A DNA stretch of 64,000 nucleotides from Zymoseptoria tritici IPO323. Taxonomy: Eukaryota; Ascomycota; Dothideomycetes; Mycosphaerellales; Mycosphaerellaceae. The stretch lies in NCBI RefSeq assembly GCF_000219625.1, contig NC_018208.1, forward strand, positions 62,001 to 126,000. The letters are read 5' to 3'. The first letter of the stretch is position 1; every line of letters starts with the position of its first letter. Positions 21,426 to 32,014 of the stretch are shown here, in pieces. The notes under the pieces were generated by a model. That model worked only from the letters and a program-made list of their open reading frames with translations. It was not told where the DNA came from and ran no database searches. The position numbers and the translations under genes are program-made.

Positions 21426-24400
21426 ATGGCCGACACATCACCCGCGCGGCCGTCAAGGCGCGCCGCTGCTCGACGGAAAACTGTAATCGAGGAGGACTCA
21501 GGCTCAGACATCGAGAACTCCACGGTCAGCCGGACGCGGAACAGCGACGATGAGGAGGAATTTACACCGGCGCCGAAGAGCACGAGAGGGTCGCCTCGCA
21601 GGAAGACAGTGGATGCTGGAGATATCGCGCCAAAGAGGAGAACGGTGGCCTCACGACGACAGACCAGGAACGTTGATACCAGCGAAATGTCCATTGAGCC
21701 GTCGCAAGTCTTCTCTCCACCAGAAAGCGTGGTCGATGAGCCAATGTCACCCTCGAAAAAGGCAGCGCCGAAGCGAAGAAGTGTCAAAGATGCACGCGCG
21801 GCACGACAGAGTCGAGGCGTCTCACGATCGTCAATTTTGTCCGACACACACGAAGAGCTGCAGCCTCCCCTACCCACGCCGCAAGCAACCGCTTCTCCCG
21901 AGCCTGCACTACGGCAGGGCACACCTTTGACCGACATCACCGAATCGACGATCAACGAGCAAACGCCGCGACAGCCTGCCCGAAACAGGACTCCAGACGA
22001 AGAGATGCCAGATGCGACCGAGAACATGGCAACACCCAAGCTGGCGCACCGAGAAGTTGAGCCAATGGAGGATGTGATGGAGACTACGGAAGTGCCTACT
22101 ACGCCCAAAACTGAGTCCAGAGTGCAGGTGAAGAAGGTGGACGCGAACATCACGAAGCTGGACAAACCAATGGACATTGTAGTCCGCAAAAGAGCAGTCG
22201 GTTTGACTCAATCACACGAGCCTGCGGAACCAAAGGCACGTATGACCATCACATACCTGATCATGACCAACTTCAAGTCCTACGCCGGGAGGCAACAAGT
22301 CGGACCATTCCACGCCTCGTTCTCCTCTGTCGTTGGTCCCAATGGATCTGGTAAGAGCAATGTCATCGATTCGCTGCTCTTCGTGTTTGGCTTCCGGGCA
22401 AGCAAGATGCGACAGGGAAAGATCTCAGCTTTGATCCACAACAGCGCGCAGTATCCGGATCTGGACTTTTGTGAAGTGGAGGTCCACTTTCAGATGGTCA
22501 TGGACCAGCCGGAGGGCGGATCGACAGTCGTGCCAGACACACAGCTGGTCATCTCACGGCGAGCTTTCAAGAACAACGGCAGCAAGTACTACATCAACGG
22601 CAAGACCTCGGACTTCACCACTGTCACAACGCTGCTCAAGGACCGTGGCATCGACCTGGACCACAAACGTTTCCTCATTCTGCAGGGCGAGGTCGAGTCG
22701 ATCGCCGGCATGAAGCCCAAAGCTGCCAACGAGCACGACGATGGGCTACTGGAGTATCTCGAAGACATCATTGGCACCTCAAAGTACAAGCAGCCGATCG
22801 AAGAGCAAGCAGCGAAGACTGAGGAATACAACGAGATCTGCTTGGAGAAGAGTACGCGAGTGCAGCATGTGGAGAAGGAGAAGAACAACTTGGAGGACAA
22901 AAAGGACAAGGCTCTTGCATACATCAAGGACGAAAACGAGCTTGCTTCCAAGCAGTCCGCTCTCTACCAGATTTACGTCGCGGAATGTGGCGACAACATC
23001 CAGGTGTCCGAGGAAGCGATCGGCCAGATCCAGACTCAGCTCGGCGATGAGCTGAATCGCCATCAAGGCGCCGAAGCGGAAATCAAGACGCTGGAGAAGG
23101 AATACAAGGGCGAGTCCAAGGTGTACGAGAAGATGGAGAAGGAAGCTGCCGCCATCAAGAAGGAAGCTGACGACCTGGACAAGGCCTCCGTCAAGGTCGA
23201 GGAGAAGAAGAAGCATCTCAAGAACAAGGAGAAGAAGCTTGAGAAGACTCGTGAAACTTCCGCATTTGAGGTCTCACAATCTGTGTCGCTCGCAAAGAAA
23301 GCCGAAGACGACATTGAACGGCTTGGGGGCGAGATCGCCGAGCTGGAGGAGGAGATGCAGGCAGAGGACAACGAGCTGGCCAAGATTCGCGACGCCCTCA
23401 AGGGCAAGACTCAAGGCATCAGCGATGACATTGCGGCGAAGCAAAAGCAGCTAGAGCCGTGGAGTGCAAAGATTAACGAGAAGCAATCCTCCATTGCCGT
23501 AGCACAGAGTGAGCTTGACATCTTGCGCGAGCGAGAGACCTCTGGAGCCACCGCCATTGCGGAAGTCGAGGCGAAGATAGCCATCCTTCAAGAGCAGCGT
23601 GAAAGCAAAGCGGCCGAGCTTGAGAGCTGCAAGAAGCAACGCAAGGTCGCTGAGAAGGAGGCTCAGAGCGTGCAAAAGCAGCTCGACGAGGTCTCTGTCA
23701 GAGAACCTGTCTTCAAGTCGAAGCTGTCCAACGCACGTCAGAAGGCCGATGAAGCACGAGCAAGCTTGTCCGCAACGCAAAGCCAAGGCAACGTGCTCGC
23801 TGGTCTCACTCGCCTCAAGGAGTCTGGACGTATTGAAGGCTTCCACGGACGACTTGGAAACCTCGGTGCCATCGACGCCAAGTACGACATCGCCATCTCC
23901 ACCGCCTGTCCATCGCTCGACAACATGGTTGTGGACTCCGTCGAAGCCGCTCAGCAATGCATCGAATATCTTCGCAAGAACAACCTCGGACGAGCGAACT
24001 TCATCTGCCTGGACCGTCTGCCCAACCGCGACATGTCGCAGATCCAAACACCCGAGAACTGCCCGCGCTTGTTCGACCTTGTAAAAAGCAAGCATGATCG
24101 ATTCCTGCCAGCTTTCTACAGTGTCCTGCAGAACACTCTTGTGGCCAACGAATCTCAGCAAGCCGACCGAGTCGCATACGGCGCCAAGCGATGGCGAGTG
24201 GTGAGCTTGGAGGGCAAGCTCATCGATAAGTCTGGTACCATGAGCGGTGGTGGTACACGTGTGGCCAAAGGCGCGATGTCGTCGAAGGTTGCGGGCGACA
24301 CCTCCAAAGAGCAGGTCTCTAAGTTGGAGGTCGACCGTGACGCTCTCGAGAAGGAGTATTCGGCACTTCAGCAGGAGCAGCGTGAACTCGATGGCCAACT

Positions 24401-25920
24401 CCGAGAACTTCAAGCTCAAATTCCCAAGCTGGACACACAGGCTCAGAAGATCGGACTTGAGCTGGGCAGCATCGACCGCAACGTCGAAGATGCGCAGAAA
24501 CGTATCGAGGAGCTGACTTCCGAGCTGAAGAGCTCAAAGTCAGACAAGGGCAAGCTCACCACTCTCGAGAAGAGTATTGCGTCGATGCAGAAAGAGGTTG
24601 AGAAGCTGCAATCCGAGACTGAAGGCATCGAGGGCGACATTAAAGAGCTGCAGGACAAGATCATGGAGATCGGCGGCGTCAAGCTCCGAGGCCAGAAGGC
24701 CAAGGTCGACGGTCTGAAGGAGCAGATCGACTCTCTGACAGAGTCGCTAAATGCTGCTGAGGTATCCAAGAGCAAGGCCGACAAGCAACGCATCAAGCAG
24801 GAGAAGGCCAACCATGATGCAGAAGTGGAGCTCGAGAAAATCGCCAAGGATATCGAGAAGGTCGAGAACGACGTTTCCGCACAGAACTCTGACAACTCTG
24901 GCCTGCGAAGTCGATACGAGGAAGCCAAGATCTCGCTCGAAGAGAAGGCAGGAGAGCTGGAAGAGATGAAGCGGTGTCTCGAAGAGCAACGAGAGGAACT
25001 CAACAAGACTCGCGGTGCAGAAGTCGACATGCGGAATAAGCTCGAGGAGAACAACAAGCATCTTGCCGACAACCAAAAGCGCCTCCAACACTGGCAAGCC
25101 AAGCTTGAGAAGCTTACTCTTCAGAATGTCAGCGAAGATGGCGAAGAGAAAGATCCCGAACCCGTGCCCGAACTGTCCCGCGATGAGCTCGAAGACCTTG
25201 ACAAGGACGAACTCAAAGCCGCCATCGCCTCTCTCGAAGAGCGCACCTCTCACTCCGTCGAACTATCCGTCCTGGCCGAATACCGCCGCCGCGTCAACGA
25301 GCACACCACCCGTCTCGCTGACCTCAACGAATCTCTCAAAGAACGTGACGATGCCAAACGTCGCACCGACGACCTCCGCCGCATGCGTCTCGAAGGCTTC
25401 ATGGAAGGCTTCAGCACCATATCCCTCCGCCTTAAAGAAATGTACCAGATGATTACCATGGGCGGCAATGCCGAGCTGGAACTCGTCGATTCCCTCGACC
25501 CCTTCTCAGAAGGCATCCTCTTTTCCGTCATGCCACCCAAAAAGAGCTGGAAGAACATCGGCAACTTGTCCGGTGGTGAGAAGACACTCTCCTCACTGGC
25601 GTTGGTCTTCGCTCTGCATCACTACAAGCCCACGCCTTTGTATGTCATGGACGAGATTGATGCGGCGTTGGATTTCCGGAACGTCAGCATTGTGGCGGCG
25701 TATATCAAGGAGAGGACGAAGAATGCGCAGTTTATTGTCATTTCGTTGAGAAACAATATGTTTGAGTTGGCGAGCAGGTGAGTTTTGAGATGTGTCTGAA
25801 GTTGATGATGGACGGCATGCTAATGATTTGTGCAGATTGGTCGGTGTGTACAAAACGAATAACCAGACTAAGAGTGTGACGGTGGAGAATCAGAATTACG
25901 TTGTGCCGCAGGTGCAGTGA
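21426..25920 (+). CDS. SMC4: Condensin subunit SMC4
   Basis: Two exons, 21426-25777 and 25836-25920, with a 58-bp intron near the 3' end, give 1478 residues. SMC4 pairs with SMC2 as the ATPase core of condensin for chromosome compaction. A disordered N-terminus of about 270 residues (Ser/Thr/Pro- and Arg-rich) precedes the ATPase head, with Walker A GPNGSGKSNVIDSL near residue 304. Two long coiled coils flank a hinge (roughly 790-960, LAGLTRLKESGRIEGFHGRL onward). The C-terminal head has the signature NLSGGEKTLSSLALVFALH near 1380 and Walker B YVMDEIDAALD near 1406. The conserved C-terminus FELASRLVGVYKTNNQTKS is split by the intron after the Ser-Arg codons. SMC4 rather than SMC2 is indicated by the long N-terminal extension and MTITYLIMTNFKSYAG. 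Confidence 0.97.
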
Positions 25921-26459
25921 TTTGTCCCAGCGACGAAGCGGCGTTATGAGTTGGAAATGTTCAGTCTGGATGGCTTGGGAGTTTGTGAGTCGGGGTGAGC
26001 ACAGATGTGCAGGTTTTGGTCGGGTGTTTGGTTTGGAGCCTTGGTAGTTCTGGGTCGCATCCGGCTGTGTCGTCAAACACAGGTCTCGTATCTCACTTCA
26101 AGATTCCTTGGCCTCGAGCTGTGTGCCTTCATTCACATGACTTCCGATTTGACATGCTTCATGTGCACTGTGATAATGCACTGCCGATGACTGTGAGGTG
26201 AAGCAAGTGAAGTCCTTGGCCGACGAGGTCGACGTCTCTACAGTAGCGCTCGGCCATTCCTCGGGATACGACTTCACACCCATGAAAGCAACCTCACCTC
26301 AACGACTCTATTGCTCCTCCGGATCTCCTCACACTGACTCACACTTCCGTACTGTATAAGATGGCAAGGTAGGCATATCTCTTCCTTCTGTGCTCACTCA
26401 CTTCCCCATCCAAAGCCTGCACCTCTCGATCAATCAAGAAAGACAATAGCTCGCTCACC
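25921..26459. other. Intergenic, no gene supported
   Basis: SMC4 3' end and GNAT promoter/leader. No further feature recognised. Confidence 0.45.
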
Positions 26460-27149
26460 ATGCCTCTGCAACTCCTCCCCCTCCCACTCTCCGAGTTCGA
26501 CATCTACGCCCGCGTCGGCGACGTCGCCTTCCGTCCCGGCATCTGCTCAGTCCTCTACGCCAACGGCATGACCGAGGAAGGAATCCGCCACGCCGCAGCC
26601 AAAGCCCAGCGCTACGAGCAAAAGCACCCGGGTCGAACGCACTTCTTCAAAATCGTGGACACAGGCCTTCCCTCCGACGGACCCTTCGGCCAGGTGATCG
26701 CAGTCGCACAATGGAAGATCTTCGCCCAGCGAACCGACGAAGAAATCAAACAGGAAGAGGAGGAAGAAAATCAAGACGAAGAACAGTACGGCACAAACCC
26801 GGACATCGCGCCGGGGAATATGCTCAATTTCCTGCATGAATTGCACCGCGTGCTGGACGCTTGCAGGATGAAACATCTGGGGAATAAGCCGTATGTGCTG
26901 CTTCATGCGCTGTGCACGCTGCCCGAGCATGAGCGACGAGGAGCGGGATCGCTGGCGCTGGAATGGGGTGCGGCAAAAGCGGACGAGCTGGGCTTGCCGG
27001 CGTATTTGGAGGGCAGTCCGAAGGGCGTGCCGCTGTACAAGAAGTTTGGGTTCGAAGTCGTGGAAAGTCTGCCGCTTGATGCGAGGGATTTCGGGTATCA
27101 TGAGGCGTTGACGCATATGTGTATGCTGAGGCAGCCGAAGACGCAGTAA
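26460..27149 (+). CDS. GNAT-family N-acetyltransferase
   Basis: Single exon, 229 residues. GNAT enzymes transfer acetyl from acetyl-CoA to an amine. The acetyl-CoA pyrophosphate-binding motif is visible as CTLPEHERRGAGSLALEWG (near residue 152-170), preceded by a strand (YVLLHALCTL). The C-terminal AYLEGSPKGVPLYKKFGFEV is typical of the small fungal GNATs that act on unknown small molecules or proteins. An acidic loop (EEIKQEEEEENQDEEQ) near residue 95-110 is unusual for the fold. Substrate unknown. Confidence 0.88.
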   Translation: MPLQLLPLPLSEFDIYARVGDVAFRPGICSVLYANGMTEEGIRHAAAKAQRYEQKHPGRTHFFKIVDTGLPSDGPFGQVIAVAQWKIFAQRTDEEIKQEEEEENQDEEQYGTNPDIAPGNMLNFLHELHRVLDACRMKHLGNKPYVLLHALCTLPEHERRGAGSLALEWGAAKADELGLPAYLEGSPKGVPLYKKFGFEVVESLPLDARDFGYHEALTHMCMLRQPKTQ

Positions 27150-27773
27150 AAAGGAGCATGACGACCCGGGTGAACTCCTGGACTATCACAAGCCCGTCAC
27201 AACGTGCAAAAGTTTAGGCCGGTTGGTGACGCTGGCGCTCGAACTCAGGACCTTTTTGACGGCGTTTGTTTCACGAAAGCAAACAAAAAAATCGATCTGG
27301 ATGCATCCCACTGAGCTATTAAGTGTATCAGCGCTGCAGATTGTCAGACACTGATTGGCACCTTTCGCGACGCAGTTGCAGAAGCCAGTGAGAACGACCG
27401 AAACTTCTTGACTATATACCCAAGACGCTTCAGTCAGATGTCTTCGCATGGCCGAATCACTGCCCAGTAGGTGAGCATGGCGCCTGAAGCTCAAGCACCC
27501 GTAAATGACATGGCACACGGAAGGACGGGCATGACAAGTCAGGTCTTCGTAGAGTTTCTTCTCCCTATTCCTTTCCTTTTCCTCTACGTCCACCACACCC
27601 TCAAGATGACGCCTCTTCCGTTGCGGACTTGCAACTGGCCGGTCATCTGACCGCTGTGGCTTTCGCCTCCTCTCCCTCCGCCACGGAAGAGCCATCAGCT
27701 GCGCGTTTGCTTGTTTACTTTTGCGCTCGTGATCAGCCAAGCTACCCAATACTTCACCACACCACGAATTCAC
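27150..27773. other. Intergenic with a tRNA-like remnant
   Basis: Apart from the tRNA-like sequence listed separately, no gene is supported here. The right part is the promoter of the BTB-like gene. Confidence 0.4.
27225..27332 (-). other. tRNA-like sequence (degraded tRNA or tRNA-derived element)
   Basis: On the minus strand, TAGCTCAGTGGG at about 27308-27319 matches the tRNA A-box consensus. About 60 bases on, AAGGTCCTGAGTTCGAGC resembles a T-arm/B-box, and CGTCACCA follows as a possible acceptor 3' end. The 3' half looks like a fungal valine tRNA, but no matching 5' acceptor strand (GGTGACG) is present, and the T-stem has mismatches. A hairpin (GTTTG...CAAAC) lies where an intron would be. 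A TTTT run follows downstream. A functional tRNA is unlikely; a pseudogene or SINE head is possible. Confidence 0.35.
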
Positions 27774-28585
27774 ATGCCGACCATCACTCTCCATCAGAAG
27801 CGCAAAGCACCGCCAGCCACCTCTCCCACCATGGGCACCTCGGTCACCGACTGTCGCTCCGGCCAGCCACCCCTCCAAGAGTATGTCACAGAACCCATTG
27901 GCATAGTCCCTCGTCAACTAACCGGATCACAACCAGCTTCATCCACCACGGCCAGCTAATAAGCGTCGGACTCCCTCCCACCCAAACATACCTGCGCCTC
28001 GCCTACCCTCATCAAAACCGCACTTCCGTCCTCTTGCAAACCCACTCCGCCGACGAACTCTTCTCAGGCCGTGTCCCTGCTCTTCACGCCATCGAAGCAC
28101 TCGACATGAATCTCTACCTGAACTGGGCCAACGACGGGCGCCTACCAACAATGTACTCACCTCAAGATACCGCCGCCATCGCGCCAGAATTCCACTGGTT
28201 GGTTCGCATGTACGTGATGGGCGGCCACCTCCAAGACGCCACGTTCCAAAACAGCATCATCGACTGTCTCTTCCTGGCTCTCACCGGGCAGAGAGGTTCT
28301 CGACCGATCAAGCTGCCCTGCGCCGCCACGGTCACTTATGCGTACGCGAATACGCAGGCTGGAGATGGGTTGAGGAGGATGTTGGTTCACATGTTTGTGG
28401 CAAAGGGGTCTCGGTATAATGTGGAAGCGACGATGCCGGCGGAGTTTTTGTTGGAGCTTTCGCATGGGTTGTTTGCGGCGAAGCAGGCGGGGTTGGAATT
28501 GAAGGAGAGTGCGTTGGGGAATTTCAAGGTGGAGGTTGAGGTTGCTTGTGACGGTGCGAAGAGGCAGAAGATTGAGATGGGATGA
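27774..28585 (+). CDS. BTB/POZ-like domain protein
   Basis: Two exons, 27774-27880 and 27937-28585, with a 56-bp intron, give 251 residues. The start MPTITLHQKRKAPPA is preferred because the spliced frame then runs DFIHHGQLISVGLP into the BTB-like region. The later part (HAIEALDMNLYLNWANDGRLP, then WLVRMYVMGGHLQDATFQNS) fits the helical half of fungal BTB proteins, though the N-terminal strands are weakly conserved. No other domain is seen. An alternative start at MGTSVTD, also in exon 1, cannot be excluded. Function unknown. Confidence 0.68.
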
Positions 28586-28825
28586 TGGGTTGGACACAAG
28601 GTTGTGGGAGGAGATGGCGGGACAGGATATGTGAAGACGACATGACGGACGATTGAAAGGAACGTACGGACGGCGCTGTTGTCATTGGGCTTTGGCGGCT
28701 ACATCTGCTACAGAATGCTGCTACGCAATGTTCCCTTCTTTCAATTTCCCCCGAAGTCCTTGAGCCACATTGTGACTTCCCGTGCCTGTGCTGATTCCAG
28801 TGAAGCCTTTCTCATCGCCAATACC

Positions 28826-29520
28826 CTACTCGGCCTTGTTGTGAGCGTGAAGTCCACCGACATGTCCCGCCTCCTTCGCCGCCTCAGAGCCCTTCTTGAA
28901 CGTGCCGTCGGGGTTGCGACCGGTGTGGTCCTGTCAGAATGTCAGTCACTGTAGCACTTCACCATGAACCATAGAAGACTCACATCAGCCTGCACGTCCA
29001 ACTCGTTGACGTCCTTCAAGTGATGAGCGTGAAGACCACCGATGTGACCAGCCTCCTTCGCCGCCTCAGAGCCCTTGACGAAAGTGCCATCCTCGTTGCG
29101 GCCGGTGGGATGCTCCATCTTCTCGTCGACCTTGTGATGAGCGTGGAGACCACCGATGTGTCCCGCCTCCTTGGCGGCTTCGGAGCCCTTGGTGAAAGTG
29201 CCGTCGGGGTTGCGGCCAGCTGCGTGGTCAGCCTGAAGCACTGTGTCAGTGCCAGCTTCACTTCATCCATCAATCGCGGGATGAAAATGTCATACCTCCT
29301 CCTCAGTCTTGTGATGAGCGTGAAGTCCACCGATGTGACCAGCTTCCTTTGCAGCTTCCGAGCCCTTGACGAATGTGCCGTCGGGGTTGCGGCCTGGTGG
29401 GTGGCTCTCCTCCGCGGAAGTGTGAGCGTCGTGAGATGCTTTGCCGCCCATGGAAGCGATGGCTTGGACCTCTTCGGTCGGGCGGTTGGCGAAGTTTCCT
29501 GGGTTGGTGGAAGCAGACAT
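28826..29520 (-). CDS. Conidiation-specific protein 10 (con-10)-like repeat protein
   Basis: Three exons, 29520-29296, 29232-28984 and 28930-28826, with introns of 63 and 53 bp, give 192 residues. The N-terminus NPGNFANRPTEEVQAIASMG followed by GKASHDAH is the hallmark of con-10-type proteins, small hydrophilic proteins induced during conidiation, light or stress. Four copies of a motif of about 30 residues follow, each with GRN-DGTF-KGSEAAKEAG and ending GGLHAH. Exon boundaries fall between repeats and all introns are phase 0, so the gene may have grown by whole-repeat duplication. No signal peptide or membrane segment. The molecular role of the family is not established. Confidence 0.9.
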
Positions 29521-30000
29521 GATGGTTGCAGTGGTTGTTGGTGATGATCGAAAGTGTTTGTGAGGACTGGTTGATGAGATTGCGACGGAGAAGTGAAGTT
29601 GAAGTTGGAGTTGATTGTTTGTCTGAAGAAGTGGAATGTTTTGAGAAGAAGCGTGACGTCGCCCAAGGCAGCAGTGGGCAGTCAGGCACATGCCAATGAA
29701 ATTTGTGGGAATACGACAGGGATGTTTGCAGCGATCTGCAATACCAACCTGGTTGTGGACATGTCAAACTTGAAAAACCGGGAACTTACCGTTATGTCAT
29801 CTGTTCCGAACTGCACATTTCCGTATCCTGCTGGATGCCGCGTGATATATTGTCCGACGAAGCCATCTCTTGCGAATCGCAGCTCACCCTGCGATCTACC
29901 GCGTTCTTACTGCCTGGGATGTATCCTGTCAGGATCACATCAAGTACAATGCTCTTGCCACGGTGCCTCTGAAGACGCTTCCTCCGATCGCTCTCGCGGA
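29521..30000. other. Intergenic, no gene supported
   Basis: 5' region of the con-10-like gene (-) and 3' end of the F-box gene (-). Nothing further recognised. Confidence 0.4.
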
Positions 30001-31524
30001 CTATGGAATGTCCAATACCAGCTCCCGCGCCAGCACCTCGCCACGCGCAAAAGCCACAGGGTGATAACCGGCGAGATGCCAGCTGGCGTTCTCACCTTCG
30101 ATGTTAGGAATGACTTCCCAGCTTATCATCTCACCTTGATCACTGGCTAATGCTCTCACCGTGTCCCACTCACCTGCCCGATGAAAGCAGTCATCGTCCC
30201 AGCAGATCAGCCGACGGTATCTGTAGCCTGCGGTCTCCAATCTGCGTTGAAGGGTGTTGGTTGGCAGCAGAGACATCAGAGGCGCTGTGCGTGTCTGCTC
30301 ATCGTTGTGCTGCTTGGTTTGTTGCCGTGAGTCGAATACGCGGCTGCATGTATATGGCAATGCAAGGTCCACTGTCTTCATGCGGCTGCACATTTTCCGC
30401 ACAATGTCACATAGGTGATGCTCGGGGTGAGCAGCTACGTGCTCGCCATATGAGACGCCTTCCTCGGCCGCAAAGATTTCGAAAGAGGGCAGCAGATGAA
30501 GCTTTAGGTACTGCAAGTGTGTCGAGCAACGCTGTAGAAGCCCACTCAGCGCAGCAAGATCATCCACCATGGCCTGATGCAACATCGGAGGATTGATGAT
30601 TTCCAGGCTCGTGATGGATTCGTGGAAGCCAGATCGGGAAAGAGCGCGGACCGCGGCTGCGCCAAGGAGCGGAGTGTACTGTAGCTTCATTCGTGTCATC
30701 TTCTTCAAGCCGTGAAACGATCTGAGCTTCCCGCCAGGATCTCTGTCGTCGAATGGTCGACCATAGAAGGGATAATGGCAATCGTCGAATTCGCCGCTGA
30801 AAGGCACATGTTGATTAACCCAGGCTGTCACTTCCTTGTGAGCATCGCACAAGGTTTTGGGCACGTCATCGAGCTCCTCGTGCAATCCATCCAGCTCGAG
30901 CTCTTGAAGGTCGGGAAATGTTGAGCCTGCCAAGCAGAGATTCCACAAGTATGTCTTCGACGAGAATAGATGCTTCGCCGACGGGAACATGATGGGCAAG
31001 GTGGAGTCCTCGTCATTGCCCGCAAAAAGCACCAGCCTGTAGACGTGTGGGAGAGCGACATGTCGAAGCTTCGCCAAGAGCTTCCATGGTGCTCCGAACA
31101 TCACTAGACTGATCTGCGGGGCCGATCGAGTAGTAGTCGGGATGGCTGCGATGCAGTGTGATAGTAATGCGACGGACAGATCCACCTCTTCTTCAAAATT
31201 GAAAACAACTTTCAAATGCCGGATTTCGCGCTGGCGTTGGGTCTCATCTTTCAGCCACTGCCAATTCAGCTCATGACTTGGTGTGAGGGGTGACACAACA
31301 GGCCTTCTGTTCAGAGAGCCGACGAGCTTCACCAAGCGTCCACTTGAATTGATGTTCCTGCCGGCATATTCTCCACTTGGCTTGATTACGATGTTGGCGT
31401 AAAGCGGTCCCTGGACCGCCAGGTAGTGGTCTCTGCTTGCGCCCGCCACCGCGATGAGTTCAGTTGTAGAGAGATGAGCGCAGACTTCTAAGAACAATTC
31501 TCGAGGAAGCCGCAGCATCGCCAT
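30001..31524 (-). CDS. F-box protein
   Basis: Single exon, 507 residues. An F-box opens the protein: LRLPRELFLEVCAHLSTTEL, followed by IAVAGASRDHY. The remainder is a leucine-rich alpha/beta stretch without clear regular repeats (for example FPDLQELELDGLHEEL and HLQYLKLHLLP), which may be a degenerate LRR substrate-binding part. F-box proteins normally bind Skp1 in SCF ubiquitin ligases; the target is unknown. It differs from the 10-15 kb array in having a canonical LP-EL-EV F-box and about twice the length. Confidence 0.85.
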   Translation of the reverse strand: MAMLRLPRELFLEVCAHLSTTELIAVAGASRDHYLAVQGPLYANIVIKPSGEYAGRNINSSGRLVKLVGSLNRRPVVSPLTPSHELNWQWLKDETQRQREIRHLKVVFNFEEEVDLSVALLSHCIAAIPTTTRSAPQISLVMFGAPWKLLAKLRHVALPHVYRLVLFAGNDEDSTLPIMFPSAKHLFSSKTYLWNLCLAGSTFPDLQELELDGLHEELDDVPKTLCDAHKEVTAWVNQHVPFSGEFDDCHYPFYGRPFDDRDPGGKLRSFHGLKKMTRMKLQYTPLLGAAAVRALSRSGFHESITSLEIINPPMLHQAMVDDLAALSGLLQRCSTHLQYLKLHLLPSFEIFAAEEGVSYGEHVAAHPEHHLCDIVRKMCSRMKTVDLALPYTCSRVFDSRQQTKQHNDEQTRTAPLMSLLPTNTLQRRLETAGYRYRRLICWDDDCFHRAGEWDTVRALASDQGEMISWEVIPNIEGENASWHLAGYHPVAFARGEVLARELVLDIP

Positions 31525-32014
31525 GATTGGTGCCGTACTGCGTATGCGATGGCTGGGTGCGCCGTGAGGATCAATGCAAAGTGAAAACGAAATGACCTAC
31601 TGTATGAGTGCTGAAGAGTGCGGGAGGTCCACCGTGACAGACTTCGGTGAGAAGCTGATCTCCTCTAATTGGCGAATGCAGGCACAGTGAAGCGCATGCT
31701 TGCAATTGGTGTCTTCGTTGTCGTGGCGCGGCTAGGTCAGATGTTCTGACTTCTTCGATCATGCGCGTGGGTGTGTCGATGAAGGACTGAGATCCAACAG
31801 AAGGTGACAACGACGCGCCACGTGGGGGCCAAAACGGAGCTGCGTCCGCCGCAGCTGCCTTCACTACGGCATCGTCACAAGCTCGCGCCTATAGCACCCA
31901 CTCTTCTCCTCTCTCACACTCACCACGAACACGATCCCGAGCTGTCTGCAGCCTTCCACTGGAACGCCCCGACGACCTGCCCACGACTTTCTCCACGATC
32001 CCGGCCAAGAGGCC
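31525..32014. promoter_or_regulatory. Divergent promoter region, F-box gene / UBP2-like gene
   Basis: 490 bp between opposing start codons. No specific elements assigned. Confidence 0.4.

Noticed and set aside
23451..24419. 322-codon open frame on the minus strand inside SMC4
   Set aside because: Shadow of the SMC4 coding strand; no start context or family motif, and the sense strand is clearly coding.
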